This document shows, piece after piece, positions 1 to 8,775 of a stretch of 64,000 bases of DNA (its first letter is position 1; each line of letters begins with the position of its first letter). The notes beneath the pieces were generated by a model. The model saw only the letters and a program-made list of their open reading frames with translations. It did not search any database and was not told the DNA's origin. The translations under genes and the position numbers were made by a program. The DNA is taken from the NCBI RefSeq assembly GCF_022354825.1, contig NZ_CP031168.1, positions 5,395,501 to 5,459,500 on the forward strand, read 5' to 3'. Source of the DNA: Paenibacillus sp. H1-7. GTDB lineage: Bacteria > Bacillota > Bacilli > Paenibacillales > NBRC-103111.

Positions 1-228
1 GGCAGCGAGCTGCCCGGGCTCGATCCCGGCGGACTCCAGCACGCTTATCGCTGTCTCCTCAACATTGTAGTAAATTTCCAGCGGATCGTGCTCCACCCAT
101 CCATCGCGCGGATAGTACTGCTTATGCTCCAGCATGCTGCGGGCGACGACACTTCCGTTCCGATCGACAAGCAGCGCTTTCGTACCGGATGTGCTTTGAT
201 CGATGGCCAATATATAATCCTTCGTCAT
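1..228 (-). CDS. FGGY-family carbohydrate kinase, N-terminal part (cut by window edge)
   Basis: Only the first 76 codons are present; the rest lies beyond base 1. The ATG at 228 has a TAGGAG ribosome binding site. Residues 9-17 (IDQSTSGTK) form the phosphate-binding loop of FGGY/glycerol-kinase ATPases, and GWVEHDP at 43-49 is the typical second N-terminal motif. FGGY kinases phosphorylate a ketose or polyol with ATP in the cytoplasm. It is the last gene seen in an operon with an isomerase and a two-subunit transketolase, so it probably phosphorylates the ketose made by the isomerase. That gene set resembles the apulose kinase AplK of D-apiose catabolism (inference). The glycerol-kinase-like N-terminus alone does not fix the substrate. 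Confidence 0.85.
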   Translation of the reverse strand, partial: MTKDYILAIDQSTSGTKALLVDRNGSVVARSMLEHKQYYPRDGWVEHDPLEIYYNVEETAISVLESAGIEPGQLAA

Positions 229-246
229 ATGAGCAGCTCCTATCAC

Positions 247-1182
247 CTATCGGCCAAGCATCTCAAGCGCTATGCGCTTGATGTTGTCCGCGCTGATCCC
301 GTAGTGCTTGAACACTTCCGCGGTTTTGCCTGCGATCGCAGGCTCATCCGGAATTCCAAGAATCCGTATCGGCACCGGCTGGTGCTGGACTACCGTTTCT
401 GCAACGGCGGAGCCGAGACCGCCATGGATGCTGTGCTCCTCCACTGTAATAATATGCCCGGTCTCCCGTGCCGCCCGGATAATCGCTTCTTCATCCAGCG
501 GCTTGATGGTGTGCATATTGAGCACCCGGCATGATACACCGGCTTCCTTCAGTGCGGTGTGCGCGTCCAGCGCCACCCGCACCGTTTCTCCGGCGGCGAT
601 AATCGTCAGATCCGCTCCATCGCGCATCGTTACCGCTTTGCCGATGACGAATTCGTAGTCATCCGACTCATACACATCCTCCACCGGGTTGCGTCCGATG
701 CGGACATAGACGCCACCCTCGTGTTGCACGAGCGCTTCGGTCATGCGCTTCGTCTCGTGCCGGTCTGCCGGAAGAATGACGGCAAGACCCGGAATCGCTC
801 GGCATACCGCTACATCCTGCACGGAATGATGAGACATGCCGAGCGCTCCGTAGCTGACGCCGCCGCTAATGCCGACAAGCTTGACGTTCGTGCCGGAATA
901 AGCGACGTCAACCTTGATTTGCTCGATACTGCGCATGCTCAGGAAGCAGGCAGGCGACGTGACGAACGGCTTTTTGCCGCTATGGGCGAGGCCGGCCGAA
1001 ATGCCGACGATATTTTGCTCCGCGATGCCAACCTCCACGAATTGCTCGGGATACGCCTTGGCGAACGGCGCCATGGCAGCCGACCCCCGAGAATCGCTGG
1101 CGAGAACCATGATGTCGCGGTCCGTTTGAGCCAGCTCAAGCAGCGTCTCGCAAAGAGCTTGCCGGTTCGGTATGGTGTTCAT
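247..1182 (-). CDS. Transketolase, C-terminal (pyrimidine-binding) subunit; AptB-like
   Basis: 311 aa, the length of the C-terminal half of a split transketolase. GIAEQN at 52-57 carries the glutamate that activates the thiamine ring, and the C-terminal transketolase domain follows from about residue 190 (VEEHSIHGGLGSAVAE). The start ATG directly follows the stop codon of the N-terminal subunit gene, indicating translational coupling and a heteromeric enzyme. The pair transfers a two-carbon ketol unit from a ketose phosphate to an aldose. Beside a fucose/arabinose-isomerase-like protein and an FGGY kinase, a dedicated catabolic transketolase such as apulose-4-phosphate transketolase subunit B is likelier than a housekeeping one; this is inferred from context. 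Confidence 0.9.
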   Translation of the reverse strand: MNTIPNRQALCETLLELAQTDRDIMVLASDSRGSAAMAPFAKAYPEQFVEVGIAEQNIVGISAGLAHSGKKPFVTSPACFLSMRSIEQIKVDVAYSGTNVKLVGISGGVSYGALGMSHHSVQDVAVCRAIPGLAVILPADRHETKRMTEALVQHEGGVYVRIGRNPVEDVYESDDYEFVIGKAVTMRDGADLTIIAAGETVRVALDAHTALKEAGVSCRVLNMHTIKPLDEEAIIRAARETGHIITVEEHSIHGGLGSAVAETVVQHQPVPIRILGIPDEPAIAGKTAEVFKHYGISADNIKRIALEMLGR

Positions 1183-2031
1183 CTACAATCGCACCTGCCC
1201 TTCCTGTTGGTAAGCTTCCAGCTGCGCCGACAGCTCGTCGAGCGCCCGTTCGAGTTCAGCGTCGTTCGGCACGTGATGGTGCCAATGCGGCACATTTTCC
1301 GCGAACGATACGCCTTTGCCTTTCACGGTGTTGGCTAATATCAAGGTAGGCTTCCCGGCATGCGTTGGAACCGCCTCCAAAGCCTCGACAAGCGAATCGA
1401 CGCTATTGCCGTCCAGCGAAACCACATTCCAGCCGAAGGCCGACCACTTCTCATCAAGCGGATCGAGTCCCATTACTTCCTCGGTCGTCCCGCTGATCTG
1501 CAGCCGGTTCCGGTCGATCAGAGCGACCAAATTATCGAGCTTATAGTGAGCGCCGGCCATAGCCGCTTCCCAGACAGAACCTTCTGCCTGCTCCCCGTCC
1601 CCCATTAAGCAGAAGACGCGGTAGCCTTTGCCGTCGCGCTTAGCCGCAAGCGCCATCCCTACCGAGATAGCGAGTCCATGCCCCAGAGCGCCTGTGTTCA
1701 TCTCGATGCCAGGCACTTTATTGTTCGGATGGCCGATCAGCCGCGTTCCGAATTGGCTGAACGTCTCCAGCTCTTCTTTGGGGAAGAAGCCGAGGTCGGC
1801 GAGAATGCACCAGAGCGACTCCACCGAGTGGCCCTTGCTGGCTATGAACCGGTCACGGTCCTCCCATTTCGGCCGGCTTGGATCGATATTCATGATTTTA
1901 TAATACAAAACCGTCAAAATATCCGTATTGCTCAGCGAGCCGCCGGTGTGCCCCGTTTTGGCCCGGTGAATCATTTTCAGCAGATCCATGCGAATTTGGA
2001 TGGCCTTCAGCTTCAAATCCTTATTTGTCAT
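1183..2031 (-). CDS. Transketolase, N-terminal (TPP diphosphate-binding) subunit; AptA-like
   Basis: 282 aa from the ATG at 2031, chosen because GGGGAGGGA lies about 10 nt upstream; a longer reading would run into the preceding gene. GDGEQAEGS at 144-152 is the Mg-thiamine diphosphate motif (GDG then N about 30 residues on, in LIDRNR), and the conserved H28 and H67-type histidines of transketolase are visible (KTGHTGGS, SKGHSVES). It needs the C-terminal subunit encoded immediately downstream. Split transketolases are used by several sugar pathways, including those for D-apiose and sulfoquinovose. The isomerase and kinase neighbours favour the former here. Confidence 0.9.
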   Translation of the reverse strand: MTNKDLKLKAIQIRMDLLKMIHRAKTGHTGGSLSNTDILTVLYYKIMNIDPSRPKWEDRDRFIASKGHSVESLWCILADLGFFPKEELETFSQFGTRLIGHPNNKVPGIEMNTGALGHGLAISVGMALAAKRDGKGYRVFCLMGDGEQAEGSVWEAAMAGAHYKLDNLVALIDRNRLQISGTTEEVMGLDPLDEKWSAFGWNVVSLDGNSVDSLVEALEAVPTHAGKPTLILANTVKGKGVSFAENVPHWHHHVPNDAELERALDELSAQLEAYQQEGQVRL

Positions 2032-2050
2032 CTCGTTGGTCGTCCCTCCC

Positions 2051-3484
2051 CTACATGCTTGCGCCACGCAGCCAGGCTTGAATTTGCTGCTCGGTCGGAT
2101 CGACAGGATCCGGCTTCAAGCCCGGTATGTATTGACAGGCTTCATATAGAGCCGGGATTGCATTGGCATGTATGCCGACGGAATGATGAACGTACGGGCC
2201 TTTTACGAGCTTCTCTTCCCACAAAGGCCAATCGTTCACTTCCACCCACACGTAGGAGCCCCGGGTGTATGGACCTTGTATGCCGCGAGCACGGCCCAGG
2301 AACAGCTGATATTCCCCGTGATCCCCGTCAAAACGGGCCAGCGTCATGTCCCCGCCGCGAATCTCGCCTTCGTGCGTACCCGGAGAATGATCGTCGAACA
2401 GAAAATGCTTGCGCAGCTTCGGCTTTTCTTCTACTGATAACGATAGCGGGAAATTGCCGCAGTGGAACAGCAGCTCGCCGTTCGGATTGTCAGGGTGACG
2501 CACGGTCAAATCTGCGAAAAACGTCGGCGCTTGATTCATCGTCGCTGCCTGCACCATAACCGAGGTAACCGCACCGTGAATATCGGTTTCACAGGTGACC
2601 GGAATTTGCTCATCGGTCAGTATCGCATTCGCCAGACAAGGCATAATGCCCATCGCATCCTGGAGGGAGGACCAGCATTGAATGGCAATGGCCGAGCTGC
2701 CGGTTTGCTGTGCATACCTGCGCATGGCTACCTTCAAGGCGGCGATTCGCTTCACGTCTCCTTCCGTAACCTCGGAGTAATCCAGCTTCGCCTTGATATA
2801 GTCGACGGCCTCGGCAAGCTCCGAGCCGTTCCCTTTCTCGATCTGCTGCGAAGCCCGCTGAATGTCGACCAGCGTAATCGGGTGAATCTCGATGCCGAAC
2901 TGCTCCAGCAGCTCGCCTTCGTTACACATCATCGTCCAGAATGAAGACGGACGCGGTCCGATCTGCAGAATGCGCAGGCTGCGGAACTGCCGGACGACAT
3001 TGGCTGCGGCAATGAAATTCGTGAAGCCGCGCTCGAACACCGGATCGTTCACCCTGCTGTTCGTCACGTAGGTGAACGGTACGTTAAAGCGGCGAAGCAC
3101 CTTGCCGGTGGCGAACAAGCCGCATTGCGTATCCCGCAGCCGCATGCCGTCCTCCAGCGGAGCCTCGTCCCTTGGCCCCCAGAGCAGCACTGGCTTGCCG
3201 AGCGCCTTGCCGACCCGGGCAACGGTATCTTCTGTGCCGAAGTTACAATGCGGGAAAAATACGGCGTCCACTCTCTCCTGCCTGAACCGCTCGATAATCT
3301 CATCGGCATTGATGTGATCGTCGTACAGCAGCCCTTCGGAATTAAGACCTTCCAAGTCAACGATGTCGATATCCAATCCGATGCTCTCTATCTTCTCGCG
3401 TATCCATACTTTGTACTTAAATGCGTCTTCAGCGCTAAAAACAAACCGGCGCGTAGGCGCATAGCCCAGCTTTAATTTGTTCAT
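2051..3484 (-). CDS. L-fucose/L-arabinose isomerase-family protein; candidate D-apiose isomerase
   Basis: 477 aa from ATG 3484; AAGGAG lies 9 nt upstream, so a TTG 18 nt further up is unlikely. The protein has the two-domain layout of the fucose/arabinose isomerase superfamily: an N-terminal Rossmann-like part (FFPHCNFGTEDTVARVGKAL near 77-96) and a C-terminal part with acidic and histidine residues that would bind the divalent metal (CETDIHGAVTS, HSVGIHANA). These cytoplasmic enzymes interconvert aldoses and ketoses. It is the first gene of the operon, 19 nt before the transketolase. Isomerase, FGGY kinase and split transketolase together correspond to the D-apiose pathway (ApsD, AplK, AptA/B). 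Substrate is inferred from context and could be another branched or deoxy sugar. Confidence 0.8.
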   Translation of the reverse strand: MNKLKLGYAPTRRFVFSAEDAFKYKVWIREKIESIGLDIDIVDLEGLNSEGLLYDDHINADEIIERFRQERVDAVFFPHCNFGTEDTVARVGKALGKPVLLWGPRDEAPLEDGMRLRDTQCGLFATGKVLRRFNVPFTYVTNSRVNDPVFERGFTNFIAAANVVRQFRSLRILQIGPRPSSFWTMMCNEGELLEQFGIEIHPITLVDIQRASQQIEKGNGSELAEAVDYIKAKLDYSEVTEGDVKRIAALKVAMRRYAQQTGSSAIAIQCWSSLQDAMGIMPCLANAILTDEQIPVTCETDIHGAVTSVMVQAATMNQAPTFFADLTVRHPDNPNGELLFHCGNFPLSLSVEEKPKLRKHFLFDDHSPGTHEGEIRGGDMTLARFDGDHGEYQLFLGRARGIQGPYTRGSYVWVEVNDWPLWEEKLVKGPYVHHSVGIHANAIPALYEACQYIPGLKPDPVDPTEQQIQAWLRGASM

Positions 3485-3808
3485 CCAGCATTTCTCCTTC
3501 AAGGGTAGGAATAAGAAACAAGGAAACTAACTCTACTAAACAACTAAACTATTTTCCATAATATCAATAGAATACTACTCACAATAAAACTAAACTGTTT
3601 AGTATCATTAACCTTCACAAACTCATCGTATCATTCCAAAAAATAACTGTCAACGCTTTATTTATACAAATTACGCATCATTTCAACTAAATATAACTAA
3701 AATATTGGATTTAAACTTAATAATTCTAGATGGCTGTTGAGTTTTTTTACTAAAACATGTAAACTAAACTAATCTAAACGATATGTACTTGGAAACGGAG
3801 CAATCAAA
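3485..3808. promoter_or_regulatory. Divergent promoter region with LacI-type operators
   Basis: AT-rich spacer between the isomerase operon (minus) and the lacI-type gene (plus). It contains a perfect 15-bp inverted repeat, ACTAAACTGTTTAGT, at 3589-3603, plus further copies of the half-site CTAAAC or ACTAAAC near 3534, 3544, 3764 and 3774. LacI regulators bind such short palindromes. The central palindrome lies about 105 nt from the isomerase start and the two right-hand half-sites lie just before lacI. Repression of the operon and autoregulation by the adjacent LacI protein is inferred. Confidence 0.75.
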
Positions 3809-4849
3809 ATGAAAATGGAAGATATAGCCCAACTGGCCGGCGTGTCCAAATCAGCCGTCTCCCTCGCCTTCAGCGGAAAGCCGGGTATTGGTCCCGAAAC
3901 CCGCGAACGGATTTTGCAAGTTGCCAGGGAAAACGGCTACCTTCCGAAAGCCAAAGTGTCCGCCTCAACAGAGCCGCAAACCAAATTGCTGACCTTTCTT
4001 GTCCTGGCCAATTCCGGCATCGTGTTGGAGCAGTATTATCAGCAGCCGTTCTTTCGCGAGCTCATACATTACATTGAAGAACGGTGCCGCACTAAAGGGT
4101 ACTCGCTTATTTTCTCCTCCATCGACATGGAGTTTTTTGATCGCGAGCTTATGGCTCTTGCCCAGGAACGCCCCGGCGGTGGCGTCGTACTGCTAGGTAC
4201 GAACCTGAACCGCGGGCAAATCACGGACATCGCCGGCATGCTGGGGCCGCATTTGGTAGTGCTAGACACTTGCTTCGATACGCTGCCTGTGCATTTTGTT
4301 GAAATCAACAACTACATGGGCGCTTACCAGGCCGGCGCTTACCTGTGCCGCAGCGGTCACCGGAATATCGGATACATCGCTTCGAATATACGTATCCATA
4401 ACTTCGAAGAGCGTCAAAGCGGCTTTAAGGCCGCCTTGCGCGAGTACGAGCTGGAAATAATGCCGGCACAAGTGTTCTCCGCTGCGCCGACAATCCTCTC
4501 TTCCCAGAGGTCGTTGAAGGCGCAGCTGGAATCGTTCCTTCGCGCCGGACGCTCGCTTCCTACCGCTTTCTTCTGCGAGTGCGATTACATTGCCATCAGC
4601 GCCATGAAGACGCTGACCGAGCTGGGTTACCGTGTTCCGGAGGACGCCTCGGTCGTCGGCTTTGATAACATCTCCGAAGCGGTCATAGTACACCCTGAGC
4701 TGACGACCGTTCATGTAGAGAAGGCGAGGCTGGCTTATCACGCCGTCGATCTTGTGATCGACTCAATCGAATCGGTACAGCAGGTAAAAACGAAGATGAG
4801 TATCGACACCCGCTTGGTCGAACGCCACTCCTCCCGTCCAATAGCATAA
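3809..4849 (+). CDS. LacI-family transcriptional regulator
   Basis: 346 aa, the usual LacI length. The N-terminal helix-turn-helix (EDIAQLAGVSKSAVSLAFSG, residues 4-23) and hinge are followed by a periplasmic-binding-protein-like ligand domain (GYIASN, PTAFFCECDYIAISAMK, VPEDASVVGFDN). It should bind a sugar or sugar phosphate and release operators. It is divergent from the isomerase/transketolase/kinase operon, with which it shares a spacer rich in CTAAAC half-sites, so it is the probable repressor of that operon. The first ATG is followed two codons later by another; both fit. Confidence 0.93.
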   Translation: MKMEDIAQLAGVSKSAVSLAFSGKPGIGPETRERILQVARENGYLPKAKVSASTEPQTKLLTFLVLANSGIVLEQYYQQPFFRELIHYIEERCRTKGYSLIFSSIDMEFFDRELMALAQERPGGGVVLLGTNLNRGQITDIAGMLGPHLVVLDTCFDTLPVHFVEINNYMGAYQAGAYLCRSGHRNIGYIASNIRIHNFEERQSGFKAALREYELEIMPAQVFSAAPTILSSQRSLKAQLESFLRAGRSLPTAFFCECDYIAISAMKTLTELGYRVPEDASVVGFDNISEAVIVHPELTTVHVEKARLAYHAVDLVIDSIESVQQVKTKMSIDTRLVERHSSRPIA

Positions 4850-4880
4850 AAATCGCATAAGTGTTGAACCGAAAGCCAAA

Positions 4881-4910
4881 GAAGCCCCTGGATTCACTTC
4901 CAGGGGCTTC
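4881..4910. terminator. Hairpin between convergent genes
   Basis: GAAGCCCCTG pairs with CAGGGGCTTC around a 10-nt loop. It lies between the converging lacI-type gene and the beta-propeller gene, so it can serve both. The U-tracts on either side are poor. Confidence 0.6.
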
Positions 4911-4944
4911 AACTCATGTTATGCTTGCCGTAGCGCTCACCGCG

Positions 4945-6744
4945 CTACACATGCTCCGATGTCTCAACATACTGAATATAATAGACAGCCTTACGTACGG
5001 GATCGTCGGCTCCGGGCAAAGCGTCAAACTCTAAAGGCGAATCGAGATTCGGCTCTCTCCGGAAGGCACCCGTTCGAAACACAAGGCGTTCCACCGACAG
5101 AACCGGCGCGAAGAAGCTATAGGTTTTGCGAACATCGCCAATGATGATTTCGTACTTTTGCTTGGAAGCATCAATGTTCAGAACAACTTCATACCAAGTA
5201 TCCGGCTCGTAGGCCACGACGTTATGGATGAATCCGTGCTGCACTTTGATCCATCCATCCTTGTCAACGATCAGACGAAGCGGAATCGTTCCCTTGTAGT
5301 CGCAAACTTCGATTTGCAGCGGCCCCGTATCGGATTGAGCGGCCAGCAGCTTCCACTGAATCCGTACTTTGCGGCTTTCAGGGAACACCCGGACCGCTTT
5401 ACTGTAGTCATATGGATCCTTGTTATGCAGCCTTAAGCTCTTATTGCTTGGCGAAGGGAATGGCGCTACCGAAACCTGCGCCCATTGGCAGCTGTAAATG
5501 TTCCAGCCTTGGACGTGCCTCCCTACAGGCATATCGTCGAAGGTGTCCCGTACCGGCTTCTCCACACGCAGCTCCACAGGCACCGGTACGCGGCTTACCC
5601 ATATATCTTCTTTATTCACACTGTAGGTTAGCCACATTTCATTCCCTGTCGGCGTATCGTTCCCCGCTTCGATCCCCCGGATGTACTGGGGACCGTAGTC
5701 CTTGTAGTGACCGGGGAAACGCATCGGAGAAACGTCCCCGTGAATGACCGCCATATGGTCGAATTCCAAACCGTCGTCGCTGGTGACAACGGCAAGCGGC
5801 CAACGGTATTTTCCTGTCGGCGTTGGGTTGTATACTAGCCCATACTTGCCGTCCGCCGTCTTCTGTCCCCATATTTTAGCTCCCGCCATGATGAACGACG
5901 GTACATCGCACAGCTCTGACCACGACATACCGTCATTTTCCGTCACGGCAGCCTTGGAGGACTTAAAGACGGCAATAACCCTGCCGTCCGGCAAACGGTA
6001 CGTAGAGGCTGCTTTGCCTCCCGTTATGCTGTAGAACCCGTCCCGGCTCCGGTCCTCCTCCCACCACTGCATCGTTACCAGCTTATCGGACAGCAATGCC
6101 TCGCACGCTTCGATGAATTGGGGATCCTCGGAAGTCCGATACCAAGGAAACCCGGTGTTCGTCTCATTCCAACCCGCATGAAGGTTGTAACGCAAATAAT
6201 AGATCGGTCCCCAGCTGCCATCGTTCTTGACTTCTCTAACTACACGGCCTATCCCGTTGCCATCGTTCGGATGCACCCGGTAGGCAGGACAAATCCCATA
6301 AAAACCAAGCACCAATAGTTTGCCGTTCGGCGCTTCATAAAACCCCATCCGTTGATGCATCACTGCGTAGCTGCCAGGGGGCAGCTCCGGAGCATCCGGG
6401 TTTTGGTATACGCCCTCAGGAATTTGAATGGCCGGAAATACTACCCTTGGTTTCTCCCAATGGACTCCATCCTTGGATGCGGTCAACAGCGTATGTCCAG
6501 GCGGAACGTGCTCCGACTCCGGATTGCTTAAATATTCCAAATAAAATGTACCGTTCCAATGAGCCAGCATCGGGGCATGATTGTACGTCCAGCCCAAATC
6601 GTCGGCAAGCTCCGGCCGGGAGCGATTGGCGCGCAGCACCTGATAATTATGCGTACCGACGACGGGTCTTAGCTGCCCGTCGTGATAATCGGTGTTGGCC
6701 GACTTCCCGCCGACATACCGGATCAGATCGCTTGCGTCGGTCAT
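4945..6744 (-). CDS. Sialidase-like beta-propeller protein, probable exo-glycosidase
   Basis: 599 aa with no signal peptide, so probably cytoplasmic. Three Asp-box repeats can be read: SKDGVHW (about 90-96), ENDGMSW (about 268-274) and SDDGLEF (about 324-330). These mark six-bladed BNR/sialidase-type propellers. The last 190 residues (from about 405, after a DTFDD motif) look like a concanavalin-type beta-sandwich. It starts inside the stop codon of the gntR-type gene (ATGA overlap) and is the last gene of an operon with two sugar-binding lipoproteins, so it may process an imported oligosaccharide. A GH33/GH145-like fold is suggested but not proven; substrate unknown. Confidence 0.7.
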   Translation of the reverse strand: MTDASDLIRYVGGKSANTDYHDGQLRPVVGTHNYQVLRANRSRPELADDLGWTYNHAPMLAHWNGTFYLEYLSNPESEHVPPGHTLLTASKDGVHWEKPRVVFPAIQIPEGVYQNPDAPELPPGSYAVMHQRMGFYEAPNGKLLVLGFYGICPAYRVHPNDGNGIGRVVREVKNDGSWGPIYYLRYNLHAGWNETNTGFPWYRTSEDPQFIEACEALLSDKLVTMQWWEEDRSRDGFYSITGGKAASTYRLPDGRVIAVFKSSKAAVTENDGMSWSELCDVPSFIMAGAKIWGQKTADGKYGLVYNPTPTGKYRWPLAVVTSDDGLEFDHMAVIHGDVSPMRFPGHYKDYGPQYIRGIEAGNDTPTGNEMWLTYSVNKEDIWVSRVPVPVELRVEKPVRDTFDDMPVGRHVQGWNIYSCQWAQVSVAPFPSPSNKSLRLHNKDPYDYSKAVRVFPESRKVRIQWKLLAAQSDTGPLQIEVCDYKGTIPLRLIVDKDGWIKVQHGFIHNVVAYEPDTWYEVVLNIDASKQKYEIIIGDVRKTYSFFAPVLSVERLVFRTGAFRREPNLDSPLEFDALPGADDPVRKAVYYIQYVETSEHV

Positions 6745-7427
6745 ATTGTCCCTCCGTTCTCATGAATCGCCTTCAGCAATCGCCGCTCCGAATCGTCCAG
6801 ATGCAATCGGATTACGCTGCGAATATCGTCCACATTACCGCTCTTCACCGCATCGACGATCGTTTGATGCTGCGCTTGCGCCACTTTGACCATTTCGGAG
6901 GAAACGATCGACGATTTCGTCATAATGAATCTGTAGTCCATGAGCTTCAAGTAAATATCGATGTTGTTCCGGTTTTGCCCGAGCTTCATGAACTCGATAT
7001 GAAAGGCCAGATTATAATCGGCATGCAAATAATCGCGCAACGGCTCGGCGTCGATCTTTTGCAACGAAAGGTCAATGATGGTTTGCATCCTGCTCACACC
7101 TGCTTGCACTGCGTCCTTGCTCACCGAGGCAAGCTTGTCGATCACCCAAAATTCAAGCATGAGCCGTGTATCCATAATGTCCTTGATGTCTTCGCTGCTT
7201 ATGGCCACGACAAATGTGCCTACCTTGGAGACGGTTTTGACAAGCCGCTCCATCTCGAGCCGGTTTAATGCGTCACGGACCGGTGTCCGGCTCACACCCA
7301 GCTGATCGGCCAGCTCGGGAATGGAAAGCTTCTCGTTCGGCGAGAATCGGCGCCGGATGATTTGATCCTTTAATATGGAGTATGTTTTGTCCCACAGGTT
7401 GGACGTATCGATTTTGGGTAGTTCCAT
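6741..7427 (-). CDS. GntR-family transcriptional regulator (FadR/FCD subfamily)
   Basis: 228 aa. The N-terminal winged helix contains SIPELADQLGVSRTPVRDAL (about 35-54), the GntR recognition motif, followed by an all-helical FCD ligand domain with metal-ligand histidines (HADYNLAFH, HQTIVDA, HLDDSERR). Such proteins usually repress a catabolic operon and release DNA when they bind a small acid or sugar acid. It overlaps the downstream beta-propeller gene by 4 nt and follows a solute-binding-protein gene by 22 nt, so it is within the operon it probably controls. A TGTATACA palindrome upstream of the operon (10199-10206) is a candidate site. Confidence 0.93.
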   Translation of the reverse strand: MELPKIDTSNLWDKTYSILKDQIIRRRFSPNEKLSIPELADQLGVSRTPVRDALNRLEMERLVKTVSKVGTFVVAISSEDIKDIMDTRLMLEFWVIDKLASVSKDAVQAGVSRMQTIIDLSLQKIDAEPLRDYLHADYNLAFHIEFMKLGQNRNNIDIYLKLMDYRFIMTKSSIVSSEMVKVAQAQHQTIVDAVKSGNVDDIRSVIRLHLDDSERRLLKAIHENGGTI

Positions 7428-7449
7428 CGTTCACACCTTCTATATCTGT

Positions 7450-8736
7450 CTAGTTTTTGTTTTTCTGGATGGATTGGTTGCCGAGCTCCTCCGCCTTGCG
7501 AATCATCGTGTTGAGATCCAGCTTTTGATTCACCAGCTCCCGCAGTGCCACGTTGTCGATTCCATCCTCTATTACATATTCGTCGTATTTGGTAGTCGGG
7601 CCTGAAGGGGCGAACGTATTATAATAGATGGCCTTCAAGTTTTTGTCCTTATCCGGCGTATCCTGGCCGATTGCTTTCAAAATTTCCTGATTGTTCAGCG
7701 AGGTCAGAAAGCCTTGCTTCGACAGCTGCATTTGGAATTCCTCCGACGTTAAATATTGAATAATCTTCATCGCCTCGTCTTGATGCTTGCTAAATGATGG
7801 GATTCCCAAATAAGTATACATAATCTGCGGACCGATTCCCGGCGCATCGCTGAAGCTTGGAAGGGAGACCATATCCCACTTCATGTCCCGCATTTCCTTA
7901 ACGCCCTGATGCATATCGGAATCGGTTACATACATCGCGACATCCTTATTTTTATAAAAGACGTCCGAGCCCGGCCATTGCGTTCCGAACTTTCCTTCCA
8001 TTCCTTCGATGGCGCTGAACTTTTGGAAGACGGTCTCGATCGTTCTTTTCCACTTCTCGTTATTGATCACTGCCGTTTCGGTCTTCATGTCGACAAAAGG
8101 AAGCGAGTATTGATTTTTGCGTAAATAGCTTTTCGTCTTAAGCCAATACCCGTAATACGGCTGGTTATCGACGCGCGTCAGCTTCTTGGCGAGCTCGTAC
8201 GTCTCTTCCCAGGTCATGCCGTCCTTTGGATAAGGAACTCCGAAACGGTCGAATATTTCTTTATTATAATATAAGACCATGCCGCTTCCATAAATAGGGA
8301 GACCGTACAATCCTCCGGCGGACTTCATTTGCTCCAATCCGTTTTTGTCGAACCGGTTCAGATCGATTTGATGCTTCTTCGAAAGGTCGGTCAAATCCAA
8401 CTCCAGCTTCGCTCCAAGCAAATCTCTGGCGTAGGTTCTGGCGCTCTCGACGTAAATATCGAAGGTTTGATTGCTCGCGATCATTTCCGGAAACGAGTAT
8501 CCCGCCCCCTTCTGAATATATTTGATCGTATAGTCGGGAAATTTTTTTCTTACGGCTTCAACGAACAAAGGCTCCTTGCTCGAGCTGTAAAAAGCAATCT
8601 CCACCGGGGTCTTCGGTGTATCAGGAACATCTTTAAGAGAGGCCTCCTGCTCAGTCTTCTCCGGGCTTCCGGTACAAGCGGAGACAGTCAACAGGACAGC
8701 GATCAGCATTCCAGGCAATCCTCTTCTCAAGATCAT
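7450..8736 (-). CDS. Extracellular solute-binding lipoprotein, family 1 (sugar ABC type)
   Basis: 428 aa. A basic N-terminus and hydrophobic stretch end in a lipobox (VSAC, Cys21), so the mature protein is anchored outside the membrane. The fold markers of family-1 sugar-binding proteins are present, including YNKEIFDRFGVPYPKDGMTW around 155-174. RBS GGAGGA precedes ATG 8736. It is 39 nt downstream of a paralogous binding protein and is followed by gntR and the beta-propeller gene. No permease or ATPase is nearby, so it must work with a transporter encoded elsewhere, or as a sensor. Confidence 0.92.
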   Translation of the reverse strand: MILRRGLPGMLIAVLLTVSACTGSPEKTEQEASLKDVPDTPKTPVEIAFYSSSKEPLFVEAVRKKFPDYTIKYIQKGAGYSFPEMIASNQTFDIYVESARTYARDLLGAKLELDLTDLSKKHQIDLNRFDKNGLEQMKSAGGLYGLPIYGSGMVLYYNKEIFDRFGVPYPKDGMTWEETYELAKKLTRVDNQPYYGYWLKTKSYLRKNQYSLPFVDMKTETAVINNEKWKRTIETVFQKFSAIEGMEGKFGTQWPGSDVFYKNKDVAMYVTDSDMHQGVKEMRDMKWDMVSLPSFSDAPGIGPQIMYTYLGIPSFSKHQDEAMKIIQYLTSEEFQMQLSKQGFLTSLNNQEILKAIGQDTPDKDKNLKAIYYNTFAPSGPTTKYDEYVIEDGIDNVALRELVNQKLDLNTMIRKAEELGNQSIQKNKN

Positions 8737-8775
8737 GGATATTCCTCCGAATCATGAATTTATGGGCTTACATGC

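Noticed and set aside
559..1338. A 259-codon plus-strand frame opposite the transketolase genes
   Set aside because: It is antisense to two clear transketolase ORFs, is rich in arginine and histidine with no domain, and has no ribosome binding site.
1678..2559. A 293-codon plus-strand frame opposite the transketolase and isomerase genes
   Set aside because: It spans the junction of two real minus-strand genes and has shadow-type composition.
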